Shown: positions 17,648 through 26,919, counted from the first letter of the stretch. The stretch is DNA of 64,000 nt from an uncultured Ignavibacteria bacterium (GCA_937974175.1 CALJIG010000027.1:1-64000); one strand, 5' to 3'. Notes: generated by a model not told the origin, from the sequence alone. Numbers and translations: made by a program.

Positions 17648-17761
17648 CTATGATTTATTTTATATTATAGAAAATAGAATTTTCAGGATTAAAATTCCAT
17701 CAGATTACCAATGTGGAAATAACTCAATTGTAATACCTAACATAATTGTTTAATTTTTAAG

Positions 17762-18373
17762 TTGAAACAGCATTTTCTATTGACTGAAAAAAGATATAAT
17801 AAGTTAGCAAAAGTAATAAGTCACAGGCAGGATGACTTAACTGTAGTTCTGGAAAATATTCATGACCCGCATAACGTAAGCGCAATTTTCAGAAGCGTGG
17901 AATCAATCGGAGTCGATAAAGTTTACTTAATATATAATACAAATAAATTCCCGAGAATAGGCAAATTCTCTTCAGCCAGTGCTAAAAAATGGGTGAGGAC
18001 GGAGAAGTATTCAAATCCTGAAGATTGTTTTGCCGAGTTAAGAAAGCAGGGCTTTAAAATCTACACAACACATCTTTCAGAAGAGATTGAAAATGTTTCT
18101 TTATATGATTTAGACCTTACTGAAAAATGCGCAATAGTAATCGGCAATGAGCATGCAGGAGTTTCAGATGAAGCTGTGAAATTATCAGATAAAAATTTTG
18201 TTATACCTATGTACGGAATGATACAGTCTTTGAACGTTTCTGTCTCCGCCGCAATATGTGTTTACGAGGCACTTAGACAGCGCGAAGTGAAAGGAATGTA
18301 CCGCAAGAATTACTCTGAAGCAGAGCTTCAGCAAAAAGTAGAAAATTACACAAAAGGAATTACTAAAAAATAA
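17762..18373 (+). CDS. TrmH/SpoU-family RNA 2'-O-ribose methyltransferase
   Basis: A SPOUT-fold methyltransferase of 203 aa. Motif 1 is N-I-H-D-P-H-N-V-S-A-I-F-R-S (about 31-44, with the catalytic Arg). Motif 2 is I-V-I-G-N-E-H-A-G-V-S-D-E and motif 3 is I-P-M-Y-G-M-I-Q-S-L-N-V-S-V-S-A-A. These are the SAM-binding trefoil-knot motifs. It probably methylates tRNA (TrmH type, Gm18), but the exact target is unproven. Translation starts at TTG. kdsA follows 4 bp downstream, so the two are co-transcribed. Confidence 0.92.
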   Translation: MKQHFLLTEKRYNKLAKVISHRQDDLTVVLENIHDPHNVSAIFRSVESIGVDKVYLIYNTNKFPRIGKFSSASAKKWVRTEKYSNPEDCFAELRKQGFKIYTTHLSEEIENVSLYDLDLTEKCAIVIGNEHAGVSDEAVKLSDKNFVIPMYGMIQSLNVSVSAAICVYEALRQREVKGMYRKNYSEAELQQKVENYTKGITKK

Positions 18374-18377
18374 GATT

Positions 18378-19196
18378 ATGCTTCCGGAATATTTTACTAA
18401 AGAGCTAGGACTCAAAAATCTAAATAACTTTCTTTTAATATCAGGTCCGTGCGTTGTTGAAAGCAGAAGCAATATTTTCAAAACGTGTGAGAAGCTGAAA
18501 GAGATTACAACGAAATTAAAAATCCCATTTATATTTAAATCATCTTTTATAAAGGCAAACAGAACTTCCTCTGATTCATTCAGAACTATCGGAATAGATA
18601 AGTCATTACAAATTCTTGCCGATGTTAAAAAGGAATTTAATGTCCCGATTATTACAGACGTTCACTCTGAAATAGATGTTGAGATTGCTTCTGAAGTTGC
18701 CGATGTTCTGCAAATTCCTGCATTTCTTTGCAGGCAGACTGAACTGCTTGAAGCTGCAGGCGATACAGGAAAAATTGTAAATATAAAGAAGGGGCAATTC
18801 CTCGCTCCGCAGGATATGATTTATCAGGCAGAGAAAGTGAAAGCAACGGGTAATAATAAAATTATGCTGACGGAAAGAGGCAGCACGTTCGGGTATAATA
18901 ATTTAGTTGTAGATATGCGCGGGCTTGTGATTATGAAGAAAAGCGGATATCCTGTTATTTTTGATGCAACACATTCCGTTCAGATGCCGTCTAATGAAAA
19001 GGGAGTGTCGGGCGGACTTCCCGAATTTATCGAGCCTTTAGCAAGATGCGCAGCTTCATTGAATGTGGCAGGTTTTTTTATTGAGACTCATCCGAACCCG
19101 GCAAAAGCATTAAGTGATGCCAAAAGCATGCTTCCACTTGATAAAATGGAGAATTTGCTCATAAAACTGATGAAAATCTATAAAGCGGCAGAATAA
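18378..19196 (+). CDS. kdsA: 3-deoxy-8-phosphooctulonate synthase
   Basis: KdsA condenses arabinose 5-phosphate with phosphoenolpyruvate to give Kdo-8-phosphate for lipopolysaccharide. The 272-aa sequence shows the family blocks I-S-G-P-C-V-V-E-S, F-K-S-S-F-I-K-A-N-R-T-S, the active-site I-P-A-F-L-C-R-Q-T and N-I-K-K-G-Q-F-L-A-P. It also has the C-terminal F-D-A-T-H-S-V-Q and I-E-T-H-P-N-P. The Cys in I-S-G-P-C hints at the metal-dependent class. Its presence shows the organism makes a Kdo-type outer membrane. Confidence 0.96.
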   Translation: MLPEYFTKELGLKNLNNFLLISGPCVVESRSNIFKTCEKLKEITTKLKIPFIFKSSFIKANRTSSDSFRTIGIDKSLQILADVKKEFNVPIITDVHSEIDVEIASEVADVLQIPAFLCRQTELLEAAGDTGKIVNIKKGQFLAPQDMIYQAEKVKATGNNKIMLTERGSTFGYNNLVVDMRGLVIMKKSGYPVIFDATHSVQMPSNEKGVSGGLPEFIEPLARCAASLNVAGFFIETHPNPAKALSDAKSMLPLDKMENLLIKLMKIYKAAE

Positions 19197-19286
19197 TAAT
19201 TTCCCGATTAAAATAGCTTAATAATACCCTTTAAAATTTTTTTTAAATTGAATATTTTACACATACTAATACCTTTTTAATACCCG

Positions 19287-19712
19287 ATGAGTGAACAACC
19301 AAAACCAACTGAACAAGAGAAATTAGGACATTCAATTCCGCTGACTATTTTAATAGCTGAAGACAATCTGATTAATCAAAAATTAATCGCTAAGATTTTT
19401 CAAAGCATGGGATATGAAGTGGATGTTGCCGATAACGGAGTGATAGCTTTAGAGCATCTTGAAAAAAAGAGTTACGAACTCGTTACTCTCGATATTCAGA
19501 TGCCTGAGATGGATGGAATAACATGCGCAAAAGAGATTCATAAAAAATTCGGGGAGAAGCGTCCGGTCTTAGTTTCGATAACTGCAAATATTCAGTTACT
19601 CAATCCTGAAGGATATGATAAAGATGGAATGGATGATGTGCTTACGAAACCTTTCAAAGCTGAGGATTTAAAAAACATGATATTGAAATGGTTCGGAAAC
19701 AAACAGAATTAA
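19287..19712 (+). CDS. Stand-alone receiver-domain protein
   Basis: A single CheY-like receiver domain of about 120 residues after an 18-residue polar leader. The acidic pocket A-E-D-N, the phospho-acceptor Asp in V-T-L-D-I-Q-M-P-E-M-D-G and the Lys in L-T-K-P-F-K are all present. The A-E-D-N-L-I-N-Q-K signature is typical of receivers from hybrid kinases that pass phosphate to Hpt proteins. There is no output domain and no partner kinase nearby. It ends 10 bp before the next gene. Confidence 0.92.
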   Translation: MSEQPKPTEQEKLGHSIPLTILIAEDNLINQKLIAKIFQSMGYEVDVADNGVIALEHLEKKSYELVTLDIQMPEMDGITCAKEIHKKFGEKRPVLVSITANIQLLNPEGYDKDGMDDVLTKPFKAEDLKNMILKWFGNKQN

Positions 19713-19722
19713 ATACATTTTT

Positions 19723-22155
19723 TTGGCAAAGCAAAACAGTTTTAAATCAATATATTTCACAGGAATTTTCCTCACTGCACTAAGTACTCTTCTTTTAGAA
19801 TTTACTCTTACCCGAATATTATCCGTCTCGCTCTGGTATCACTTTGCCTTCATGGTCATAAGTGTTGCATTGCTCGGCTTTGGAGTAAGCGGAGTGTTTT
19901 TATCTCTCAATGAAAAGATAAAAAAAATAAATACGGATAAGCTGCTGACGTGGCTTTCTATTCTGTACGGCATTTCTATTTTTGCATCGTTTGTAATTAT
20001 AAATCAGATACCTTTTGATCCGTTCAGTTTACTTACTGATAAAATCCAATTTTTGTATTTACCCATATATTATCTGCTGATTACAATTCCGTTTTTCTTT
20101 TCAGGTTTGATAATCTCAGTATTGCTTTCATATTTCAAAAATGAAATTTCCAAATTATATTTCTTTGATTTAGTCGGTGCTGGAGCAGCGTGTTTTGCAT
20201 TTGTATTTTTCATTCCGATTTTCGGCGGGAACGGAACGATTGTAATTATCTCTGCGCTGGCATTTGTGAATGCAATAATTTTCAGCTTTAAAGAATTTAA
20301 AACACTTGCATACATATCGGGCATTCTTGCTATAATTGTCTTGTCATTTTTAATGAATGTAAACGGAAGTCTGCCGATAAACTCTTCACCAAATAAAATT
20401 TACGGAAATTACATTAAAGCAAGACCTGAACTGAATATGTTCTCCGCGTGGAATATTTTTTCCAAGATTGATGTAATGAAGGAAGAAGAACCGCAGGAAG
20501 ACGGCTATGATATAGCTCTTGCAATTATTGATGATGGAAATGCAACTACTAATATTCCGAATGTGAAGAAATTCCCATTGGAGAGTAAGCCTGCAGATGC
20601 ATCGAACCTTGCTTTTGCCCCGAAGGACTCAGTCAACAATGTTTTTATAATAGGCTCTGCCGGCGGCGGAGAGATACTCTCAAGCTTATATAATAATGCA
20701 AAGAGTGTTACTGCAGTTGAGATAAACGGAATACTGAATGATTTGATATCGCAGAAGATGGCTTACTGGACGGGTCCGCTAGTAAAAAATAATCCCAAGG
20801 TAAATCTTATTACAGATGACGCAAGAAATGTAATCACAAACTCACGCGAAAAATATGATGTGATAATTTCTGCCCATACAATTTCAGCATCAGCAGTTTC
20901 AAGCGGAGCAATGAGTATGGTGGAAAACTATATTTTAACAAAAGAAGCAGTTGATGAATATATAAATCATTTGAGCAATAGCGGAGTGCTGTATGTTTCG
21001 CGTCCTGAAACACAGATGCCGAAGCTTATCACTACTTTGAAAAAATCCGTAACGGATATTACTGAAGGAAAAGATAACGGAAAGAACGATATAATTGTTT
21101 TCAGAAGACCTCCGAATGATTTTGAAACAGGAAAAAGTTTTCTTGCAGGTGTGTTGTTCAAAAAGAATGGGTTTACTCCCGATGAAGTAATTAAAATAAA
21201 AAATGAAACTGCAAAGCTGAGTCTGGATATAGAATACGACCCCGTATCAAAACAGAATGGATATTACAGAGAACTGGTTGAATCGGATAACATAGATAAC
21301 GAAATAAATACTGCTAAGCTTAATATTACTCCTGCTACCGATGACAAGCCGTTCTTTGATAAAAATATCGGCTTCTCAAATTTAACATTTGATGGAATAA
21401 AAGAAACTTTCTCGCAAGATGATAAAGCAATTCTTGCATTAAAAGATAAGCCTGTTGCAGAGACAACTTTGCTTGCAATATTAGTGCAGACAATTTTAGT
21501 TTCATTTGTGCTTATACTTTTACCGCTGAGAATTTTTAACAAGAAAAAAATAAACACCAAGGATAAAAATATTCAGCAGGAAAAACCATTCGACAGGAAA
21601 TTTTTGATTTATTTTGCCTGTCTCGGCTTCGGATATATAATGCTTCAGATATGTATGATACAGAAGTTTACGCTATTACTCGGCCAGCCTGTATTTACTT
21701 TGCTTACAGTTGTATCTACAATGCTTGTTGCCTCCGGTATCGGAAGCTTTTATTCTAAAAAATTATTTACCAATAAAAAAACAGTTTTCATAGTTATAGC
21801 ATTATATGCAGTTGCGCTGGGATTATTAAATCCAATTTTATTTAAAGCGTTTGCAAGCTATGACTTAGTAATCAGAATTATAATTTCAGTTATACTTATT
21901 TTCCCATTAGGATTTTTTATGGGAATGCCATTTCCCACGGGCTTGGGATTGATAAATAATGAGCAGAAAAAATTTATTCCTCTTGCATGGGGAGTGAATG
22001 GTTTCTTTTCCGTCATAGGTACAGTATGCGCTATGATACTTGCTATGACAATCGGCTTTAAATTTGTATTTATTCTCTCAGGAATAATTTATCTTTTGGC
22101 AATGGTGCTTATAAGCAAAAAGTTTAATAAAGAACAAGAATTGAAAACGATCTAA
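19723..22155 (+). CDS. Multi-pass membrane protein with spermidine-synthase-like domain
   Basis: An 810-aa protein with about six or seven membrane helices at the N-terminus (about 10-215). A cytoplasmic Rossmann methyltransferase-like domain follows (about 270-470), with I-I-G-S-A-G-G-G-E-I-L, acidic V-E-I-N-G and D-D-A-R-N-V-I-T. A second membrane block of about six helices fills about 580-800. The domain resembles polyamine aminopropyltransferases, and such membrane fusions are usually annotated as spermidine-synthase-like. No decarboxylase partner is nearby, so spermidine synthesis is not established. It starts at TTG, 10 bp after the receiver gene. Confidence 0.8.
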   Translation: MAKQNSFKSIYFTGIFLTALSTLLLEFTLTRILSVSLWYHFAFMVISVALLGFGVSGVFLSLNEKIKKINTDKLLTWLSILYGISIFASFVIINQIPFDPFSLLTDKIQFLYLPIYYLLITIPFFFSGLIISVLLSYFKNEISKLYFFDLVGAGAACFAFVFFIPIFGGNGTIVIISALAFVNAIIFSFKEFKTLAYISGILAIIVLSFLMNVNGSLPINSSPNKIYGNYIKARPELNMFSAWNIFSKIDVMKEEEPQEDGYDIALAIIDDGNATTNIPNVKKFPLESKPADASNLAFAPKDSVNNVFIIGSAGGGEILSSLYNNAKSVTAVEINGILNDLISQKMAYWTGPLVKNNPKVNLITDDARNVITNSREKYDVIISAHTISASAVSSGAMSMVENYILTKEAVDEYINHLSNSGVLYVSRPETQMPKLITTLKKSVTDITEGKDNGKNDIIVFRRPPNDFETGKSFLAGVLFKKNGFTPDEVIKIKNETAKLSLDIEYDPVSKQNGYYRELVESDNIDNEINTAKLNITPATDDKPFFDKNIGFSNLTFDGIKETFSQDDKAILALKDKPVAETTLLAILVQTILVSFVLILLPLRIFNKKKINTKDKNIQQEKPFDRKFLIYFACLGFGYIMLQICMIQKFTLLLGQPVFTLLTVVSTMLVASGIGSFYSKKLFTNKKTVFIVIALYAVALGLLNPILFKAFASYDLVIRIIISVILIFPLGFFMGMPFPTGLGLINNEQKKFIPLAWGVNGFFSVIGTVCAMILAMTIGFKFVFILSGIIYLLAMVLISKKFNKEQELKTI

Positions 22156-22166
22156 ACTACACTATC

Positions 22167-23459
22167 ATGAAAGATGCACAGTACCACAAAAAGAACTTAG
22201 CAATTATTGTCGGCGGCGGTCCTGCACCGGGAATAAACGGTGTAATCCGTTCAGTTACAATCGAAGCAATAAATTCAGGACTTAATGTAATAGGTATCTA
22301 TGATGGTTTCGAATGGCTTGCCAAAGGCGACCACACTCATGTTACAGAATTAAAAATAGAAGATGTATCACGCATTCACTTTTCAGGCGGAAGTATTCTA
22401 AGAACTTCACGTGAAAATCCAGCATCAAGCAAAGAAAAAATTGAAGCAACAATCAAAGCACTTACTCAATTATCTGTTGATTACCTTGTAACAATCGGCG
22501 GCGATGATACTGCTACAAGCGCATATAAAATTGATGAGCTTACAAAGGGACAGATAGAAGTTGCGCACGTTCCGAAAACTATAGATAACGATTTACCTCT
22601 TCCCGGGAATATGCCTACGTTCGGATATCAGACTGCAAGACATCACGGAGTAAAAATTGTTCAGTCATTAATGATGGATGCAGCCACCACAAAACGCTGG
22701 TATTACGTTGTTACCATGGGAAGAAAAGCAGGACACTTAGCCCTTGGTATTGGTAAAGCAGCAGGCGCAACACTAACTATTATAGGTGAGGAATTCAGAA
22801 ATCAGGAAGTCAGCTTTAATACAATCTGCGATATACTTGAAGTCTCCATTATAAAAAGACTTGCATCAGGGCATCCTTACGGAGTTGCAATACTTGCAGA
22901 AGGAATTATTCATAAGATTGATTTAGAGGAATTGAAATCTAACCCTTATGTAAATCTTGAGCTTGATACACACGGCAATATAAGATTATCTGAAATTGAT
23001 ATCGGTAAAGTCACTAAGGAAGAAGTCAGAAGAAGATTAAAAGCGCGCGGCATAGATGCAACAATTGTTAATAAAGATATTGGATATGAACTCAGATGCG
23101 CAGACCCCATTCCATATGACTGTGAATATACTCAGGACCTTGGCTATGCAGCAGTACGATACCTGCTAAATGGCAATAGCGGAGCTATTGTAACGGTTGA
23201 TAAGGGACAGTTGATACCAATTAAATTCCATGATATCATAGGAGATAATAATAAAATTCAGACAAGAGAAGTTGATGTGGATTCTGACGGTTATAAAGTC
23301 GCCAGAAAATATATGATAAGAATGGAAAACAATGATTTCGAAGAAGTAAAAAATATTGCAAGATTAGCACTGATAGGAAACATGAAGACAGAAGAATTCA
23401 TAGATAAATTTCAATATTTAACAAACGATCCGCCAACAAAAGAGCAGAGACAGAATTGA
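22167..23459 (+). CDS. Phosphofructokinase, PPi-dependent signature
   Basis: A 430-aa PFK-family enzyme that phosphorylates fructose 6-phosphate. The N-terminal loop is V-G-G-G-P-A-P-G-I-N. At the donor site it has G-G-D-D-T (111-115) and P-K-T-I-D-N-D (136-142). An Asp after the catalytic Asp together with Lys before T-I-D-N-D is the established signature of pyrophosphate-using enzymes, so PPi is the likely donor and the reaction would be reversible. The stop overlaps the TTG start of a second PFK by 4 bp. The length (longer than the 320-aa PfkA) also fits the PPi clade. Confidence 0.88.
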   Translation: MKDAQYHKKNLAIIVGGGPAPGINGVIRSVTIEAINSGLNVIGIYDGFEWLAKGDHTHVTELKIEDVSRIHFSGGSILRTSRENPASSKEKIEATIKALTQLSVDYLVTIGGDDTATSAYKIDELTKGQIEVAHVPKTIDNDLPLPGNMPTFGYQTARHHGVKIVQSLMMDAATTKRWYYVVTMGRKAGHLALGIGKAAGATLTIIGEEFRNQEVSFNTICDILEVSIIKRLASGHPYGVAILAEGIIHKIDLEELKSNPYVNLELDTHGNIRLSEIDIGKVTKEEVRRRLKARGIDATIVNKDIGYELRCADPIPYDCEYTQDLGYAAVRYLLNGNSGAIVTVDKGQLIPIKFHDIIGDNNKIQTREVDVDSDGYKVARKYMIRMENNDFEEVKNIARLALIGNMKTEEFIDKFQYLTNDPPTKEQRQN

Positions 23460-24499
23460 AAATAGGAATTTTGACAAGCGGCGGTGACTGCCCGGGATTA
23501 AATGCTGTAATACGAGCTATCGTAAGAAAAGGGAATCTGATGGGATATCAGACAACGGGTATCTACAACGGATGGAAGGGATTGTTTGATGAAAATTATA
23601 AAGACTTGAGCGTCAAAAATGTTGCGGGAATTGTAAACCGCGGAGGAACGATATTAGGCACCAGCCGCTTCAATCCATTTGCTGAAAAGCATGGGAAAGA
23701 AACTCTGCTTCATAAAGTATCTAAAGAAGAGTTTGATGTCCTTATTGCTATAGGCGGCGAAGGTTCGATGCATATTGCACAGGAAGCATTCAAGCTGGGA
23801 ATAAATGTCATCGGCGTTCCGAAAACAATCGATAACGATATTAGCGGTACAGACTATACATTCGGATTTGATACGGCAGTCTCTATAGCAACTGAAGCAA
23901 TAGACAGATTGCACACTACGGCGGAATCGCATCACAGAATTATGATACTTGAAGTGATGGGCAGGCATGCGGGATGGATAGCGCTTCACTCGGGGATAGC
24001 AGGCGGCGCTGACATTATTTTGATTCCGGAATTTAAAATGTCACTGGATGAAATAAATGAGATATTGATGAAACGTTACAGCAGAGGGAAAATATTTTCG
24101 ATTATCGTTGTTGCGGAAGGAGCAGAATATCTTGCGGAAGAAATTTATGAAATTACGAAAACCTCCGATAAAAATGCCAGATATGATGAAGCCGGACGTA
24201 AAAGACTGGGAGGAATAGGAAATCTGCTTGCTGAAATGATAGAGGAAAAAAGCGGATTTGAAACACGCGCTACTGTACTTGGTTATATACAAAGAGGCGG
24301 AGTGCCGACTGCCTTCGACAGAATGCTGGGCACCAGGCTCGGAATACATGCAGTAGAAATGATAGCGGAAAAAAAATTCGGTAGAATGAGCGCAGTAAAA
24401 GGAAACGATATAATTGATATAACAATAGAAGATGCAATAGGAACATTAAAAACAGTTCCGCCTGAATTATACGAAGAAGCAAAAGTATTCTTTAACTAG
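23456..24499 (+). CDS. pfkA: 6-phosphofructokinase, ATP-type (actinobacterial-like group)
   Basis: A 347-aa PFK with the G-G-D-C-P-G-L-N loop near the N-terminus (9-16), G-G-E-G-S at 100-104 and P-K-T-I-D-N-D at 122-128. The G-x-G-S form (Gly at the donor-determining position) indicates ATP use. The Lys before T-I-D-N-D and Glu at the catalytic metal position resemble the group III enzymes known from Streptomyces. It overlaps the preceding PFK gene (TTGA), so both are made from one message. Confidence 0.9.
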   Translation: MKIGILTSGGDCPGLNAVIRAIVRKGNLMGYQTTGIYNGWKGLFDENYKDLSVKNVAGIVNRGGTILGTSRFNPFAEKHGKETLLHKVSKEEFDVLIAIGGEGSMHIAQEAFKLGINVIGVPKTIDNDISGTDYTFGFDTAVSIATEAIDRLHTTAESHHRIMILEVMGRHAGWIALHSGIAGGADIILIPEFKMSLDEINEILMKRYSRGKIFSIIVVAEGAEYLAEEIYEITKTSDKNARYDEAGRKRLGGIGNLLAEMIEEKSGFETRATVLGYIQRGGVPTAFDRMLGTRLGIHAVEMIAEKKFGRMSAVKGNDIIDITIEDAIGTLKTVPPELYEEAKVFFN

Positions 24500-24565
24500 T
24501 TCTAAATGTACTTGTACCATACTACGAAAAAATATAATACACCTAATTTTATAAATGTTAATATG

Positions 24566-24590
24566 TAGGGGCGTTCTGCGAACGCCCTTA
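24566..24590 (+). repeat. REP-like palindrome A
   Basis: Stem GGGCGTTC/GAACGCCC around a TGC loop, preceded by TAG and followed by TTA. It forms a pair with the element at 24607-24627 in opposite orientation. The general form (GTAGGGGCG, variable centre, CGCCC) resembles short interspersed palindromes found in many bacterial genomes. Confidence 0.6.
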
Positions 24591-24606
24591 ACTTTTATAA
24601 AAAGAT

Positions 24607-24627
24607 AGGGCGTATGCAATACGCCCT
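24607..24627 (-). repeat. REP-like palindrome B
   Basis: Stem AGGGCGTAT/ATACGCCCT around a GCA loop. Read on the minus strand it begins GTAAGGGCGTATTGC, matching element A's GTAGGGGCGTTCTGC, so the pair is arranged as inverted copies 16 bp apart. It could also end transcription from pfkA, but there is no T-run. Confidence 0.6.
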
Positions 24628-24812
24628 TACAAACTTTCCTATCTTTATATAACAACATCCTTAAGGCATTACTTCTTTTATTTTACTGTGCATTCAAAAG
24701 TTCTTCAATTAAAATTAATTTATATTTCATAATCATTATTATTATATTACAGCGTTTGTAATAAATGAATTTGAAGTTAGTTTTAATTTGAAAATTTAAG
24801 CACCCTTCCAGA

Positions 24813-26279
24813 ATGAAAGATACATTACCGGATAATGCTGACCAGCATCACTCAGGACTTCTCAGGCGACTGGGCCTTACTACAGCGATATTAATAGTAA
24901 TAAGTTCAATGATAGGTTCCGGCGTTTTTAAAAAAGCAGCGCCGATGTCTCTTGAATTACATTCAAGCGGATTGATTCTCATCTGCTGGCTTATCGCAGG
25001 TATAATCACACTATTCGGTTCTATTACTAATGCGGAAATTGCCGGACTCATTGCAGAGCCGGGAGGACAGTATGTTTACTTCAAGCACATGTACGGAAAG
25101 TTTTTTGCATTCATGTACGGATGGTCATGCTTCTCTGTCATTCAGACAGCTTCCATCGCATCAATTGCATACGTCTTTGCAGAATCGGTTAACTCAGTCA
25201 TTCCATTATTCCATTTAAGTGCGGGGGCGGAGGAGTTCACGCTCTTCGGATTGTTCAATCCTCTTAATAATTTTGGGGTGAAGCTTTTGACTATCGGTAC
25301 AATTGTATTTCTGACAGGGGCAAATTATCTTGGAGTAATTTTCGGAGGTATTATCAATAATGTTTTTACTGTTCTCAAAGTTTTAGCAATCATTACAATT
25401 ATAATTCTTGCGCTTACTATTAGCGGGGGAAGCTCAGCTAATGTTCAGCCGATGTTTGCTGCTCCCGGTGCAACGTACAATTCTTCACTCGGACTTTTCG
25501 GTGCTATGTTTGCTGCAATGCTTGGAGCATTCTGGGCTTATGACGGTTGGAATAACATAGGGTATCTCGGAGGTGAAATAAAAAATCCAAAGAGAACAAT
25601 TCCGCTTTCATTGTTTATCGGAGTGGGAGTTGTAACAGCGATTTATCTTCTGGTAAACTATGCTTATTTATATGTACTGCCGTTGAACGAACTCTTAGCG
25701 GTTGCCAATACAGAAAATACAATTGTTGCGGTGGAAGTTATGAGGAAGTTCTTGGGAGATAACGGCGTGTTATTTATATCCATATTAATAATGGTTGCAA
25801 CATTCGGAACAACAAACGGAACTATACTTGCTTCATCCAGAATTTACTTTGCAATGGCAAAGGATAATTTGTTTTTTAAATCAGCTGCAAATGTTCATCC
25901 AAGATTCAAAACTCCTTACACTTCATTATTAATGCAGGGCTTGTGGTCAAGTCTGCTAGTTCTTTCAGGAACATTCGATCAGCTTACTGATATGCTTATC
26001 TTTGCTTCATTTATTTTTTACGGCGCAGGCGCGCTGGGAGTATTTGTATTAAGAAAGAAAATGAAAGATGCTCACAGACCTTTTAAGGCAGTCGGCTATC
26101 CCGTAGTCCCGGCAATATTTATTTTATTCTGCGCAACGCTGGTGATAGTAACGATTATTCAGAATCCAAGAGATGCAGGTATCGGACTTGCTTTGGTATT
26201 AATAGGTATTCCTTTCTTCAGAAACTGGAATAATAAAATAAAGAAAACTGAGCTACCGCCGGTAGATGTTATTCCTTAG
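24813..26279 (+). CDS. APC-family amino acid permease
   Basis: A 488-aa inner-membrane transporter with about 12 helices. The first helix carries the conserved I-G-S-G-V-F substrate-binding break (S-S-M-I-G-S-G-V-F-K). The G-A-F-W-A-Y-D-G-W-N-N-I-G-Y-L-G-G-E-I-K-N-P-K-R-T-I-P block of the LAT/APC group follows helix 6. It probably moves neutral amino acids, with the substrate not determinable. It is monocistronic and ends at a strong convergent hairpin. Confidence 0.93.
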   Translation: MKDTLPDNADQHHSGLLRRLGLTTAILIVISSMIGSGVFKKAAPMSLELHSSGLILICWLIAGIITLFGSITNAEIAGLIAEPGGQYVYFKHMYGKFFAFMYGWSCFSVIQTASIASIAYVFAESVNSVIPLFHLSAGAEEFTLFGLFNPLNNFGVKLLTIGTIVFLTGANYLGVIFGGIINNVFTVLKVLAIITIIILALTISGGSSANVQPMFAAPGATYNSSLGLFGAMFAAMLGAFWAYDGWNNIGYLGGEIKNPKRTIPLSLFIGVGVVTAIYLLVNYAYLYVLPLNELLAVANTENTIVAVEVMRKFLGDNGVLFISILIMVATFGTTNGTILASSRIYFAMAKDNLFFKSAANVHPRFKTPYTSLLMQGLWSSLLVLSGTFDQLTDMLIFASFIFYGAGALGVFVLRKKMKDAHRPFKAVGYPVVPAIFILFCATLVIVTIIQNPRDAGIGLALVLIGIPFFRNWNNKIKKTELPPVDVIP

Positions 26280-26292
26280 CATATAAAAATTC

Positions 26293-26326
26293 TCCTTCCC
26301 AATCCGCCGCGGCGAATTGGGAAGGA
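26293..26326. terminator. Bidirectional terminator-like hairpin
   Basis: A 34-base near-perfect palindrome, TCCTTCCCAAT...ATTGGGAAGGA, with one C-A mismatch and a GC-rich centre. It lies between the convergent permease and alkyltransferase-like genes. It has A/T-rich flanks on both sides and is best read as a shared terminator. Confidence 0.75.
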
Positions 26327-26333
26327 ATAAATC

Positions 26334-26831
26334 TTATTTCACCAATCTATACTTGCTTCCTTTTTTTACAATCTCATGTCCTTCTGCCTGTAGTGCTCTT
26401 TTGTGGGCTAAAAGTCCACCGGGATATTTTTCGTTTAGCTCTCCCGTTGATTTTATAGTGCGCCAGTAAGGTGTGATTTTTTTCTTTCCGGCTTTCCTGT
26501 CTTCCTCGGCTGCGTGAGAGGCGATCCATGCAAATATTCCTGTTGTTATAGGGCAGGCAGTTTCTGTTGAGTGTTTTTCTGAAAGCCGCTTTCTGATGTC
26601 ATTTATTGTAATTATTTTTCCTTTCTTCACAGTTTTCATAATTGCATCGACTTCAATCGGGGAAGGGATGACCATTGTTTTGCCGCCCCATCTTTTCTCT
26701 GCTTCTGCATTCAGGTTAATTACTCTTGGTAAGTCTTTTGAGTCATTGAGTTTATCTTTCCACGATTTCTTTGCAGATTTTTTTGCCGGCTTTTTTACTG
26801 ATTTTTCAGAGGTATTCTTTTCTGTTTTCAT
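26334..26831 (-). CDS. Alkyltransferase-like (MGMT-fold) DNA-binding protein lacking the acceptor Cys
   Basis: A Lys/Ala/Ser-rich N-terminal tail (about 1-30, histone-H1-like) precedes a domain resembling the DNA-binding part of O6-alkylguanine methyltransferases. It shows G-K-I-I-T-I-N-D-I-R-K-R-L-S (71-84), T-G-I-F-A-W-I-A-S and Y-W-R-T-I-K-S-T-G-E-L (122-132). At the place where true transferases have P-C-H-R, this protein has P-Y-W-R (121-124), so it cannot accept alkyl groups on Cys. Alkyltransferase-like proteins of this kind flag lesions for excision repair. That role is inferred, and the match to the family is moderate. Confidence 0.7.
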   Translation of the reverse strand: MKTEKNTSEKSVKKPAKKSAKKSWKDKLNDSKDLPRVINLNAEAEKRWGGKTMVIPSPIEVDAIMKTVKKGKIITINDIRKRLSEKHSTETACPITTGIFAWIASHAAEEDRKAGKKKITPYWRTIKSTGELNEKYPGGLLAHKRALQAEGHEIVKKGSKYRLVK

Positions 26832-26919
26832 TTTTTTCCTTCGTTTTACTTTTTCTTATTTCATTTCTCTTTTGTCATCACTAAATTAACTACACTCTTT
26901 CTAAATTATAATTCAAAAA

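Larger units (their letters stand above)
24500..24812. other. Non-coding gap with a REP-like hairpin pair
   Basis: No open frame here has coding character. The left part carries two short palindromes (24566-24627). The right part is a plain AT-rich leader before the permease gene. No tRNA or riboswitch fold was recognised. Confidence 0.6.
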
